Under the pieces are notes generated by a model. The model did no database searches, was not told the DNA's origin, and saw only the letters and a list, made by a program, of their open reading frames with translations. A stretch of 28,596 bases of DNA from Campylobacteraceae bacterium (GTDB lineage: Bacteria; Campylobacterota; Campylobacteria; Campylobacterales; Sulfurovaceae). Shown here one piece after another: positions 1-7,429 of the stretch; positions within the stretch are counted from its first letter, which is position 1; the number at the start of each line of letters is the position of its first letter. The stretch is taken from assembly GCA_027063105.1 (NCBI GenBank), contig JAMOSL010000168.1, forward strand, positions 1 to 28,596, written 5' to 3'. The translations under genes and the position numbers were made by a program.

Positions 1-1661
1 CCTGCTTCTATCACTTGGGTTGCTACTACAATGATGGGATTATCCTCTTTAGTTTTATTAATTACGAATTGTCTATAAGCTTTATTGTCATCACCACTTA
101 GCTCATATACATTTTCATTCCACTCTTTTATTTGATTATAAAACTCTCTAGCACTCTGCTTTTTAATAAACTCAAAAAGTATTTTTGAATAGCCCTCTTT
201 GACCTCATCAAAAAACTCCTCTAGTCTCTCTAAATCTATCTCTTCTTTAAGAAGTTCAAAATCTAGCTCTACTCTATTTTTAAAATAATGGCTTTTAAAA
301 AATTCATTTCGCTTTTGAGTGCTGATTAAATCTACAAAATTACTTTTTTTCTCTAAAAAGAAATCTAACTTTGGTAAAGTAGCTGACATAATTATGATTT
401 TAATATTAAGTAACTCTGCATATTTATCAAAAAATTCAACCATATACCACCATAAATTATTGTTATAGCTTTGTATCTCATCTAAAATAATGACCGAATT
501 TGCCAATTGCCATAGTGGAAAGTTATCCTCTTTTGAAGTGCCAAATAGGATATTAAAGAGAGCTACATGAGTGGTAATAATCGCAGGAGAGTGAAAAAAT
601 AGTCTATTTATATAAGATTGTGTATAGTTGGTTTCATTTTCTTCTTGTTTATTTTCAAGTTCAATAGGAGAGATGGAATTAATCGTTTCTATATTCAAAT
701 CATCTCCAAAAATATCATTAAAAACGCTTTTAGTTTGTTCTATAAGAGTATTAAAAGGAAAGATATAAAAGAGTTTATTGAGCCGTTTATCACTATTTAA
801 AAGCTTCAAAGCCAAATTTATAGAGGTTATTGTTTTACCACTTCCTGTTGGAGCTTCTAAATAATAAATATGTTTATCCAGATTTTGAAATAAATTAAAC
901 TCTGCTTCTTTAAAAATCTCATTTCTAAGTTTATTAATCCCTTTTGCTTCTCCAAAACCTTCTAAAAAACTATCAAACCTATTTTGAAGATTCTCTTTTT
1001 GAGTCTGTGTAAATGTGCCAAAATTATCTATTGTCAAATTAGCCATATATTCGCTTGTTGCATAATAATCAGATGAAACCAAAAGAGAAAAAAGAAGTTT
1101 ATTTAAAATGTAAAATTCAAACTTGCTATCTAAGTAAAGCATAATATCTTTTTTAACATTTTCAAAATCAGGATGTTCTTCTCGTTTATCAAAAAGATAC
1201 TCCTCTATCTGCCCTAATCGTCCATGATGTTTAGAGATATGATAGGAAAAATTATAAAGAATATAGATAAGTCGATAATACTCTTTATCTTCCTCTATTT
1301 TTTCAATAATCGGTTTATAATAATCTATAAAATAAACAACTCCACCAAAAGAGTGCTTAGAGTCAGAACAACCCTGATATTCTTTAAATAAAGGGTTACT
1401 CATCTTTTTAGATTGAAAACAAGGGTTCATTTTTCCTAAATCATGCAGATAAATTGTATTATAAAACATCTCTTTTATTAATTTAGAATGTTTATCGTCA
1501 ATGCTATTTATCAGTCCATCTATAAGTGGTTCTAGATGTTTAGCTTTTAGTATCTTTTCTAAATACTTCTTAGTACATTCTAAATGTTCAGGTAAAGTTT
1601 CATTTGGAGTATGTGCCAAAAAAGACTCATCAACACCAAAAATATTTAAATCTAAATACAT
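1..1661 (-). CDS. cas3: CRISPR-associated helicase/nuclease Cas3 (partial, C-terminus beyond left edge)
   Basis: Cas3 is the type I effector nuclease-helicase that Cascade recruits to unwind and degrade target DNA. I translated this reading frame by hand from the ATG at 1661. It stays in the same frame at the start, at the Walker A motif and at the left edge, giving about 553 residues before the window ends. The N-terminal HD nuclease domain shows PEHLE (His26) and the metal-binding HDLGK (His73, Asp74). The helicase follows: Walker A APTGSGKT (270-277), DEIQ Walker B (394-397), SATLP (426-430), and a late motif VVATQVIEAG just before the edge. HD and helicase are therefore fused in one chain. 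The start lies 6 bases after the cas5 stop, with a weak AGG ahead of it. Being fifth behind cas6-cas8b-cas7-cas5 fits subtype I-B. Only the 3' end is missing. Confidence 0.93.
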   Translation of the reverse strand, partial: MYLDLNIFGVDESFLAHTPNETLPEHLECTKKYLEKILKAKHLEPLIDGLINSIDDKHSKLIKEMFYNTIYLHDLGKMNPCFQSKKMSNPLFKEYQGCSDSKHSFGGVVYFIDYYKPIIEKIEEDKEYYRLIYILYNFSYHISKHHGRLGQIEEYLFDKREEHPDFENVKKDIMLYLDSKFEFYILNKLLFSLLVSSDYYATSEYMANLTIDNFGTFTQTQKENLQNRFDSFLEGFGEAKGINKLRNEIFKEAEFNLFQNLDKHIYYLEAPTGSGKTITSINLALKLLNSDKRLNKLFYIFPFNTLIEQTKSVFNDIFGDDLNIETINSISPIELENKQEENETNYTQSYINRLFFHSPAIITTHVALFNILFGTSKEDNFPLWQLANSVIILDEIQSYNNNLWWYMVEFFDKYAELLNIKIIIMSATLPKLDFFLEKKSNFVDLISTQKRNEFFKSHYFKNRVELDFELLKEEIDLERLEEFFDEVKEGYSKILFEFIKKQSAREFYNQIKEWNENVYELSGDDNKAYRQFVINKTKEDNPIIVVATQVIEA

Positions 1662-1667
1662 CTAAAC

Positions 1668-2474
1668 CTACATAAAAAAATAATTTTCTTGCTCAAATGA
1701 GTATATATTATTTGAACTATTCTGAACTATTTTATGATTGGTAAAAATCAAATTCTCATACTCATAAAAATGATACTCCTCTTGCAATCTCATAGGTGAT
1801 ACCTCTTTAAAAAAGTATGAGAGTTCCCCTCTTGGTGGCATATTTGAAATCTCACATTTATTTTCTATAAAAAGTGAAGAGATTTTAATACCATCAATAG
1901 AAGCACTTAACTCTATCTCTTTAACTTTATCTATCGTTGCAGGGTGGTCATTTTTTCCTAAATAAGGTATAAAAATAGATTTTTTTTCTATTAGATACTC
2001 TTGTAATTTAATATACTCATCTGTTTTATCATCTAAAATTATAATCTGCCACTCTGGATTTTCAAGCCACTGTTCACGCACGATAAGATTGCCTCCCATC
2101 TCTTTACTGGCATATCCTACAGAATTATTAAATACTTGTATCTTCTTAGCAAAATAGCCATAAGGTGCTAAGGGTGTGATAGAGACTTTTAAGCCCTTTA
2201 GCTTCTCATAAAATTGAGGATAATCCTCTTCTAAAATTCTTAATTCCTCTTGTAAAGCCTTTTTATCTTTGCCTTTTGCTTTCTTAATTTTCTCTTTGAT
2301 TAAGGCTTTTTTGTCATGAAGCTGAGTATATCCACCAAGCCCAATAATAGAACCTAACAAACCTAAAAGAGCAGGTTTATGAATATTATTATAAGAAAAA
2401 TAAGCGAACTGATTAACATCAGGTTTTCTAAAACAAGCTGTTTTACCACTAAGCCTAAAGCTTACTCCTTTCAT
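1668..2474 (-). CDS. cas5: Cas5, type I-B Cascade subunit
   Basis: This is a 268-residue RAMP-fold Cascade subunit that should cap the 5' handle end of the crRNA. The N-terminus (VSFRLSGKTACFRKPDVNQF, then PALLGLLGSIIGLGGY) is typical of Cas5 from I-B loci, where an early strand is followed by a small-residue helix and a glycine-rich turn. Residues from about 55 to 85 form a lysine/glutamate-rich stretch that looks like a helical insertion. Only 2 bases separate it from cas7, and the ribosome site is poor (AAGAGAT), so translational coupling is likely. The subtype rests on gene order plus the Cas7 and Cas8 neighbours. The family assignment is by recognition of the N-terminus, not by a catalytic motif, because Cas5 here is not expected to be the processing nuclease when a Cas6 is present. 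Confidence 0.88.
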   Translation of the reverse strand: MKGVSFRLSGKTACFRKPDVNQFAYFSYNNIHKPALLGLLGSIIGLGGYTQLHDKKALIKEKIKKAKGKDKKALQEELRILEEDYPQFYEKLKGLKVSITPLAPYGYFAKKIQVFNNSVGYASKEMGGNLIVREQWLENPEWQIIILDDKTDEYIKLQEYLIEKKSIFIPYLGKNDHPATIDKVKEIELSASIDGIKISSLFIENKCEISNMPPRGELSYFFKEVSPMRLQEEYHFYEYENLIFTNHKIVQNSSNNIYSFEQENYFFM

Positions 2475-2476
2475 GG

Positions 2477-3370
2477 CTATATCTCTTGGTTAGTAAATAT
2501 ATTTTTATGAGTTTTAGTTGTGACTACTTTGAGCTTATAAGGGTTAGAGTAAATTTCTATCTCTCCTCTATCTCCTACCAACTCCTCTAACTTAGCTAAA
2601 TCAACTTCTCTTTTTTTACTATCAAACTCTATATAATCGCTTAAATCAGGTAGATAAGTATCTTTATCTTTACATTTTACAAACAGTGCAAACTCATTTT
2701 CACAACCAAACTTAGAGTTTGTACTATAAGCAGTAGCAGAAGTTAATGCAACTTTTTTAAATTTTTTATAGTCTTCCTCTGTATAACCATTAAAATCACT
2801 ACCTAAAATCTCTTTGTACTCATTATAATTATTAGGATTAATCGAAAATCCATAAAAATAATGTGCTTCATTTACAGTTATTTTTGTACCTAGAGTTGAT
2901 TGTTTTGCATCTTCTTTGGTTGAATCGGCAAAAGGAGAGAGAATATCTTGAATTTCAATATTAGTATCATCAAATTTGTTAAACCCTTGTCCAAACTGAA
3001 CAGCTCCTGTAATAGAGATATTTTGCCCCTCTTCTGCAAAAGTTGCACCAAAGTTTTTAACATCTGTACACTTAAAAAGGTTGGTCATAACCTCTTTTGT
3101 CGTTGTATTCTTTTTGTCAATCTCTCCAAAAATAGTAGCATATCTCTCTCCCAGTTGATTTGGAACTATTCCACCTTTATGTTCTTTCCAACTTTTAATA
3201 AAAAGTATTTTATTACCCTCGTTCTCCCACATTTTTTTCATAGGATATTTTAAAGCTTTATCGCTTCCAAATATATCACCATTACTTGTACTTTTTGGTC
3301 GTCCTGTAAAGTCTGCGTTCCAGTTTGCCATCTTTGCTTTTATTCCGATTATTCCATATACTCTGTTCAT
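2477..3370 (-). CDS. cas7: Cas7 (Csh2-like), type I-B Cascade backbone
   Basis: A 297-residue Cas7/Csh2-family protein, the repeating backbone that binds the crRNA spacer along Cascade. The chain opens with MNRVYGIIGIKAKMANWNAD and contains the family-like segment VKNFGATFAEEGQNISITGA, followed by VQFGQGFNKF. An ATG seven codons further upstream keeps the frame open, but it lies inside the end of cas8b. The ATG at 3370 has a good AGGAG ribosome site at 3378-3382 and gives the natural I-B start, so I chose it. With that start the gap to the cas8b stop is one base. It sits between the large subunit and Cas5, the usual I-B order. Subunits of this family are needed in several copies per complex, and the strong ribosome site would suit that. 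Confidence 0.92.
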   Translation of the reverse strand: MNRVYGIIGIKAKMANWNADFTGRPKSTSNGDIFGSDKALKYPMKKMWENEGNKILFIKSWKEHKGGIVPNQLGERYATIFGEIDKKNTTTKEVMTNLFKCTDVKNFGATFAEEGQNISITGAVQFGQGFNKFDDTNIEIQDILSPFADSTKEDAKQSTLGTKITVNEAHYFYGFSINPNNYNEYKEILGSDFNGYTEEDYKKFKKVALTSATAYSTNSKFGCENEFALFVKCKDKDTYLPDLSDYIEFDSKKREVDLAKLEELVGDRGEIEIYSNPYKLKVVTTKTHKNIFTNQEI

Positions 3371-3371
3371 T

Positions 3372-5051
3372 TTATTTCTCCTTTTTTTCAAAAAATAGAT
3401 TATCTGCTAAATAACCAACTAAAAAACTATCCATATTATCTGACATTCTCTCTTTTTCTCCATACGCTTGGATAAGTGCCATTGCACTATTAAATCGTTT
3501 ATTGCTAAAAAATAGCGCATGTTTATATTGAAAAAAACTAAATTGTAACTCTTTTTTTAACTTTTGCGTATTGTTACATCTTAAATAAGGCTCTAACAAA
3601 TCTTGCTTCTTTTGATATTGCTCTTTTTGTGCCAACAAATAATTAGCTAACTGCCCACTTAAAAAGAAAAACTCCTCTTTCTTTAAACTACCATACTCGG
3701 AACTGTCTAATTTATTTTTAATGTTTAAAAACATCTCTTCTATATCCATAATCTTTTCCCCTTTGTATTTTAATAATGAAAGTTTCAAATTCAAACTCTC
3801 TTTTGCTTTTAACTCATACCCTGCTCTTAAACTGTTTAGAATAAAGCTTGAACCATACTTTTTTACTATTTGATAAAACTCTCTATCATCATATTTTTTG
3901 AAATAGTTTATCATACTATATTTTGTAACAAAAAGTAAATTTTGTAACTCTTTAGTAACAAATTTTGAGACCTTTGTATCATCATTAAAATAGTTAAAAA
4001 TCAACTGCTTTGCATAAAAAAGCTCATCTATTTTTGTCTCTAAATGAAACAACTCTTTTAACTCATAATCTTCTATATTTTTCACTTTTAAATAATTATT
4101 TACTTTTATCGGTGGTCTCAACTCTTTTAATTGTATAGGAATATAATCAAAATCAAGTATTAAATCTTTATCTCTAAAGTCTCTATGCATAAAAAGTGTA
4201 TCAACTAATGGATATTTTTCTCTGTTATCTTGAAATTTCAACCAATCAAAAAACTTTTTACTCAATAAGGCATCACTATCAAGAAGTAGAAATGGAGCTA
4301 TTGTTTTTTTACTTTTATGTTCCAAAAATGGCTTCTTAGCATTTAATCCCATATTAGCATCAGAAAGACCATATACTCCATTTTCTAACTTTTTAGAATA
4401 GGAAATATCATTAAAAATTTTAATTGTGTAATAGATATTACTCTCTTTTTTATAGAGTTCTATATCTTCATCAAAAAATATTTTTATATAATTTTTTACA
4501 CCATTATCTTTTGCTTTTTCTACACATAAATCAAGCTTTTTTTCAAGAACTCTATATTTATAAATTAAATCTTTTTTTCGATTTCTTTCTTTTAAATACT
4601 CTTGATAATTTTCTAGTAACTCTTTCTCTTGTTTTTTTATAAACTTTTCATAACTACAGAGATATTGATACTGTTTTCTAATAGATTCTCTATTTAAAAT
4701 CTTCTTAGGGTCTTCACTAATAAAACTATCTACTTTAACAAAAAAGGATAGATAATTAATATTGTGAATTTTTTTATCATAAAAAGATTTATTTGAATTC
4801 AAATATCCACTATAATAATCTCTCTCTTTAAACCATTCATACATATTATGATTTATAGTTCCAGCCAAATCTTTAAAGCAATTCTCTTTTTTTTCTATCT
4901 TTTTATCGTTTTCAAATATAAAATACTCTAAAGTTTTATCATCATTAACTTTTACATAAAGCCCATCTTTTAACATATAATTATCAAGAATAAGCTTATC
5001 ACCTTTTTTATCATACTCTTTTTTAAATACTTCTAAAATATCATAAATCAT
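3372..5051 (-). CDS. cas8b: Cas8b/Csh1-like large subunit of type I-B Cascade
   Basis: A 559-residue protein in the position of the Cascade large subunit, which recognises the PAM and recruits Cas3. Large subunits diverge quickly, and I see no catalytic motif and no paired-cysteine zinc finger. The call therefore rests mainly on size, on the N-terminus (MIYDILEVFKKEYDKKGDKL, as in Csh1-type proteins) and on its place between cas6 and cas7. The chain is very rich in lysine, tyrosine, phenylalanine and leucine. Its C-terminal third (about 430-550) is predicted mostly helical, which fits a fused small-subunit-like bundle. It overlaps cas6 by 4 bases (ATGA type). No frameshift is visible. A different I-B-like subgroup of Cas8 is possible, but another role is unlikely. 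Confidence 0.85.
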   Translation of the reverse strand: MIYDILEVFKKEYDKKGDKLILDNYMLKDGLYVKVNDDKTLEYFIFENDKKIEKKENCFKDLAGTINHNMYEWFKERDYYSGYLNSNKSFYDKKIHNINYLSFFVKVDSFISEDPKKILNRESIRKQYQYLCSYEKFIKKQEKELLENYQEYLKERNRKKDLIYKYRVLEKKLDLCVEKAKDNGVKNYIKIFFDEDIELYKKESNIYYTIKIFNDISYSKKLENGVYGLSDANMGLNAKKPFLEHKSKKTIAPFLLLDSDALLSKKFFDWLKFQDNREKYPLVDTLFMHRDFRDKDLILDFDYIPIQLKELRPPIKVNNYLKVKNIEDYELKELFHLETKIDELFYAKQLIFNYFNDDTKVSKFVTKELQNLLFVTKYSMINYFKKYDDREFYQIVKKYGSSFILNSLRAGYELKAKESLNLKLSLLKYKGEKIMDIEEMFLNIKNKLDSSEYGSLKKEEFFFLSGQLANYLLAQKEQYQKKQDLLEPYLRCNNTQKLKKELQFSFFQYKHALFFSNKRFNSAMALIQAYGEKERMSDNMDSFLVGYLADNLFFEKKEK

Positions 5052-5779
5052 CGAATCCCCCTACCCAAACAAAACCCACCACCATAGCTATTCTTCTCTC
5101 CTAAACCACAAGCCAAAGCTATAAATGCTAACTTTTGGCTAACTTCATCTTCATTTGGAACAATTCTAAATTTATTTCCAAATAATCTTATATCTATTAT
5201 TTTATCTTTTATTTTTTTTGTTGTATATATACTTTGTGGATACTTATTTTTAATCTCTAAAAGTTGTATAAAATTCTGTTGGGATTGAATTGGTTCTTCA
5301 AAAAAGTCTTGATATTTTTTTTCTAGGTTATCATGTAGTTGTTTTTGTAGTTTTAATATGTCACCATCTTTTTCAGCAGTCCAATATAGACCATTATCTA
5401 TAGATATTATTGTAGGTGTAGCTGTATATAATTCTGTAATAAACTGTTGTTTTATTATTCGTTTATTAGTTTGTAAAATTTGAATATTTGGATTATTAAT
5501 ATTTTCTCGTAAAGTAGTTGAGATAGTGTTTATAAAATTCTCATCTATTGAACGAATATTAAAATTATATGTATGATTTTTATGATATATTTGAGATTTT
5601 TCTGTTGGATAGAAAATATCAAAAGTATAATGTTTAAATTTATTTTTATTGTGTAAATCTTTTAGATTACTACTTTGAGCCATTGAGTAACTTATATATT
5701 TATTTATAGTCTCAAAACTATTTTTAAAGTTAATATCTTTTTTTAGATATGCTATGCATGTAAGTTCATAATATTTCAT
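5048..5779 (-). CDS. cas6: Cas6 crRNA-processing endoribonuclease
   Basis: A 243-residue Cas6 that should cut the CRISPR precursor transcript within each repeat. It starts MKYYELTCIAYLKKDINFKN and ends in the family's glycine-rich loop, GLGEKNSYGGGFCLGRG, which occupies roughly the last 20 residues. The preceding segment (FRIVPNEDEVSQKLAFIALA) is also typical of Cas6 from this lineage. I cannot name the catalytic histidine with certainty, although His residues lie in the FKHYTFDIF and IYHKNHTYNF region. A GGAGAT ribosome site precedes the ATG, and an extended -10 promoter lies 30-38 bases upstream, so this is the first gene of the cas operon. It overlaps cas8b by 4 bases. Confidence 0.92.
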   Translation of the reverse strand: MKYYELTCIAYLKKDINFKNSFETINKYISYSMAQSSNLKDLHNKNKFKHYTFDIFYPTEKSQIYHKNHTYNFNIRSIDENFINTISTTLRENINNPNIQILQTNKRIIKQQFITELYTATPTIISIDNGLYWTAEKDGDILKLQKQLHDNLEKKYQDFFEEPIQSQQNFIQLLEIKNKYPQSIYTTKKIKDKIIDIRLFGNKFRIVPNEDEVSQKLAFIALACGLGEKNSYGGGFCLGRGIR

Positions 5780-5808
5780 TTTATCTCCATTAAAACTTGA
5801 TATATTAA

Positions 5809-5817
5809 ATTATATCA
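5809..5817 (-). promoter_or_regulatory. Extended -10 promoter of the cas operon
   Basis: On the minus strand the sequence reads TGATATAAT, a perfect extended -10 (TGn plus TATAAT). It lies about 30 bases upstream of the cas6 start codon, and transcription would begin near 5802. No convincing -35 box is visible, as is usual for AT-rich Campylobacterota promoters. It is the only good candidate between the ferredoxin gene and cas6. Confidence 0.6.
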
Positions 5818-5880
5818 CTTTAATAAGAATTATGTTGTCTAGTTGGGAGAGTTTTTTATATTAAATAGGAGATTTTAAAG

Positions 5881-5902
5881 TTATCGGGACAAATCCCGAT
5901 AA
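5881..5902 (-). terminator. Hairpin behind the ferredoxin gene, probable terminator
   Basis: A perfect 9-base inverted repeat, TTATCGGGA and TCCCGATAA with a 4-base loop, sits 9 bases after the ferredoxin stop and ahead of the cas promoter. It is GC-richer than anything nearby. On the minus strand the following T-run is short (AACTTT), while six T's precede the hairpin. It is therefore an imperfect intrinsic terminator, or it may mark an mRNA 3' end. It separates the ferredoxin transcript from the cas operon. Confidence 0.6.
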
Positions 5903-5911
5903 AAAAGAAGA

Positions 5912-6187
5912 TTACTCTTCAATAATTGCTGTATCTTTGTCGCCTCTTGTTTCAGATGCAGGCATACCATCAATAGCATCACCCCATACAATACAACCCT
6001 CTGTCGGACATGCTTCAGCACAAGCTGGAACATCATGATAACTTACACACTCAACACATTTATCAGCATAAACATAATAAATTTCTTCACCTGTTGGGTT
6101 ATCGTCCTCATCAACGATTGCTTCTACTGGACATTCATCGATACATGCCGCACAGTTAATACATGTATCTGTAATAATTACTGCCAT
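5912..6187 (-). CDS. 2[4Fe-4S] ferredoxin, YfhL/Alvin type
   Basis: A 91-residue electron carrier expected to hold two [4Fe-4S] clusters in the cytoplasm. The first cluster motif is C9-x2-C12-x2-C15-x3-C19-P. The second is C44-x2-C47-x8-C56-x3-C60-P, with an extra Cys65. The eight-residue loop between the second and third cysteines of the second motif is the mark of the Alvin/YfhL subgroup, as opposed to the clostridial type with two residues there. The chain is very acidic, like most ferredoxins. A strong AAGGAG ribosome site stands ahead of the ATG. The gene follows metK by 71 bases, room for its own promoter (a TATAGT lies upstream), and is closed by a hairpin. Its redox partner cannot be told from the context. 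Confidence 0.95.
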   Translation of the reverse strand: MAVIITDTCINCAACIDECPVEAIVDEDDNPTGEEIYYVYADKCVECVSYHDVPACAEACPTEGCIVWGDAIDGMPASETRGDKDTAIIEE

Positions 6188-6258
6188 TTCTTCTCCTTAA
6201 ATTCAAATTTCATAAAACTATATCTAAACTATTGTAAAACATTCTTTAACCATGACAT

Positions 6259-7416
6259 TTATAGCTCAAAATATCTTTTAATATCATCAACACGGTTCAA
6301 TTTTTCCCAAGTAAAATCTTCATCTTCTCTTCCAAAATGACCATAAGATGCTGTTTTCTTATAAATTGGACGCAATAGGTCTAAAGATTCTATAATTCCC
6401 TTTGGTGTCAGGTCAAAAAGTTCTTCCACACATTTGTTAATTTTATCTTCATCAAATTCTGAAGTATTGTGAGTATCAACATATATAGAGACAGGAGATG
6501 CTACACCAATTGCATAAGCTATTTGAATAGTCGCTTTATCACATATTCCAGAAGCAACTAAATTTTTAGCTACATGTCGAGCTGCATAAGCTGCACTTCT
6601 ATCAACTTTAGTTGGGTCTTTACCACTGAAAGCTCCACCACCATGAGGACAGCTACCACCATAAGTATCAACTATTATTTTTCTACCAGTTAATCCTGCA
6701 TCTCCTTGTGGTCCACCAATAACAAATCTTCCTGTTGGATTTATATGATAAGTGATATCATCATTCATAAGTTCTTCAGGGATAACTGCTTTAATAACTT
6801 CATTTAATACAGCTTCTTGAACAACTTCTAATGATACATTATCATGATGTTGTGTAGATACGACAATAGTATCAATTGATACTGGTATATCATCTACATA
6901 TTTAACACTAACTTGTGCTTTTCCATCAGGACGAAGAAAAGGAACTGTTCCATTTTTTCTAACTTCAGCTAGTTTAGCTGTAATTTTATGAGCTAGAGAT
7001 ATAGGTAATGGCATAAGTTCTGGAGTCTCTTTACAAGCATAACCAAACATTAATCCTTGGTCACCTGCACCAATCTCTCCACAACTTTTATCAACCCCTT
7101 GGTTAATATCAGGACTCTGCTCACCCACACCATTTAAAACACCTGCTGAACGATAATCAAATCCATAAGATGCATTTGTATAACCAATTTCTCGAATAAC
7201 TTCTCTAGCAATCTCTTGCATTGGTGCATAGGTATGAGTCTTTAATTCTCCTGCTATCACACAAAAACCATTACTTAACATAGTTTCACAAGCTACTCTA
7301 GCATTTTTATCATTCTCTATTATATAATCAAGTATTGCATCAGAAATTTGGTCAGCCATTTTATCTGGATGACCTTCTGTTACAGATTCACTTGTAAAAA
7401 TATACTCTTTTGACAT
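6259..7416 (-). CDS. metK: S-adenosylmethionine synthetase
   Basis: This enzyme makes S-adenosylmethionine from methionine and ATP in the cytoplasm, supplying methylation and the radical-SAM enzymes MoaA and QueE encoded further along this window. At 385 residues it has the usual family length. Visible signatures are GHPDK (15-19), GAGDQG (116-121) of the ATP/methionine site, and the glycine-rich GGGAFSGKD (259-267). The ATG at 7416 has an AAAGGAAA ribosome site. It starts 13 bases after the dxs stop, so it is probably co-transcribed with the dxs-hisC-pheA set. There is no space for a SAM riboswitch in front of it. No anomalies are seen. Confidence 0.98.
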   Translation of the reverse strand: MSKEYIFTSESVTEGHPDKMADQISDAILDYIIENDKNARVACETMLSNGFCVIAGELKTHTYAPMQEIAREVIREIGYTNASYGFDYRSAGVLNGVGEQSPDINQGVDKSCGEIGAGDQGLMFGYACKETPELMPLPISLAHKITAKLAEVRKNGTVPFLRPDGKAQVSVKYVDDIPVSIDTIVVSTQHHDNVSLEVVQEAVLNEVIKAVIPEELMNDDITYHINPTGRFVIGGPQGDAGLTGRKIIVDTYGGSCPHGGGAFSGKDPTKVDRSAAYAARHVAKNLVASGICDKATIQIAYAIGVASPVSIYVDTHNTSEFDEDKINKCVEELFDLTPKGIIESLDLLRPIYKKTASYGHFGREDEDFTWEKLNRVDDIKRYFEL

Positions 7417-7429
7417 AGATAGTTTCCTT

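Noticed and set aside
618..800. Plus-strand open frame of 60 codons inside cas3
   Set aside because: It lies opposite intact cas3 coding sequence that carries the helicase motifs in one continuous frame.
2948..3253. Plus-strand open frame of 101 codons inside cas7
   Set aside because: It is a shadow on the opposite strand of a well-supported gene, with no ribosome site and no family resemblance.
5780..5911. Possible CRISPR array or leader next to cas6
   Set aside because: No direct repeats of 25-40 bases recur at even spacing here or anywhere else I looked. The stretch holds only the promoter and the ferredoxin hairpin.
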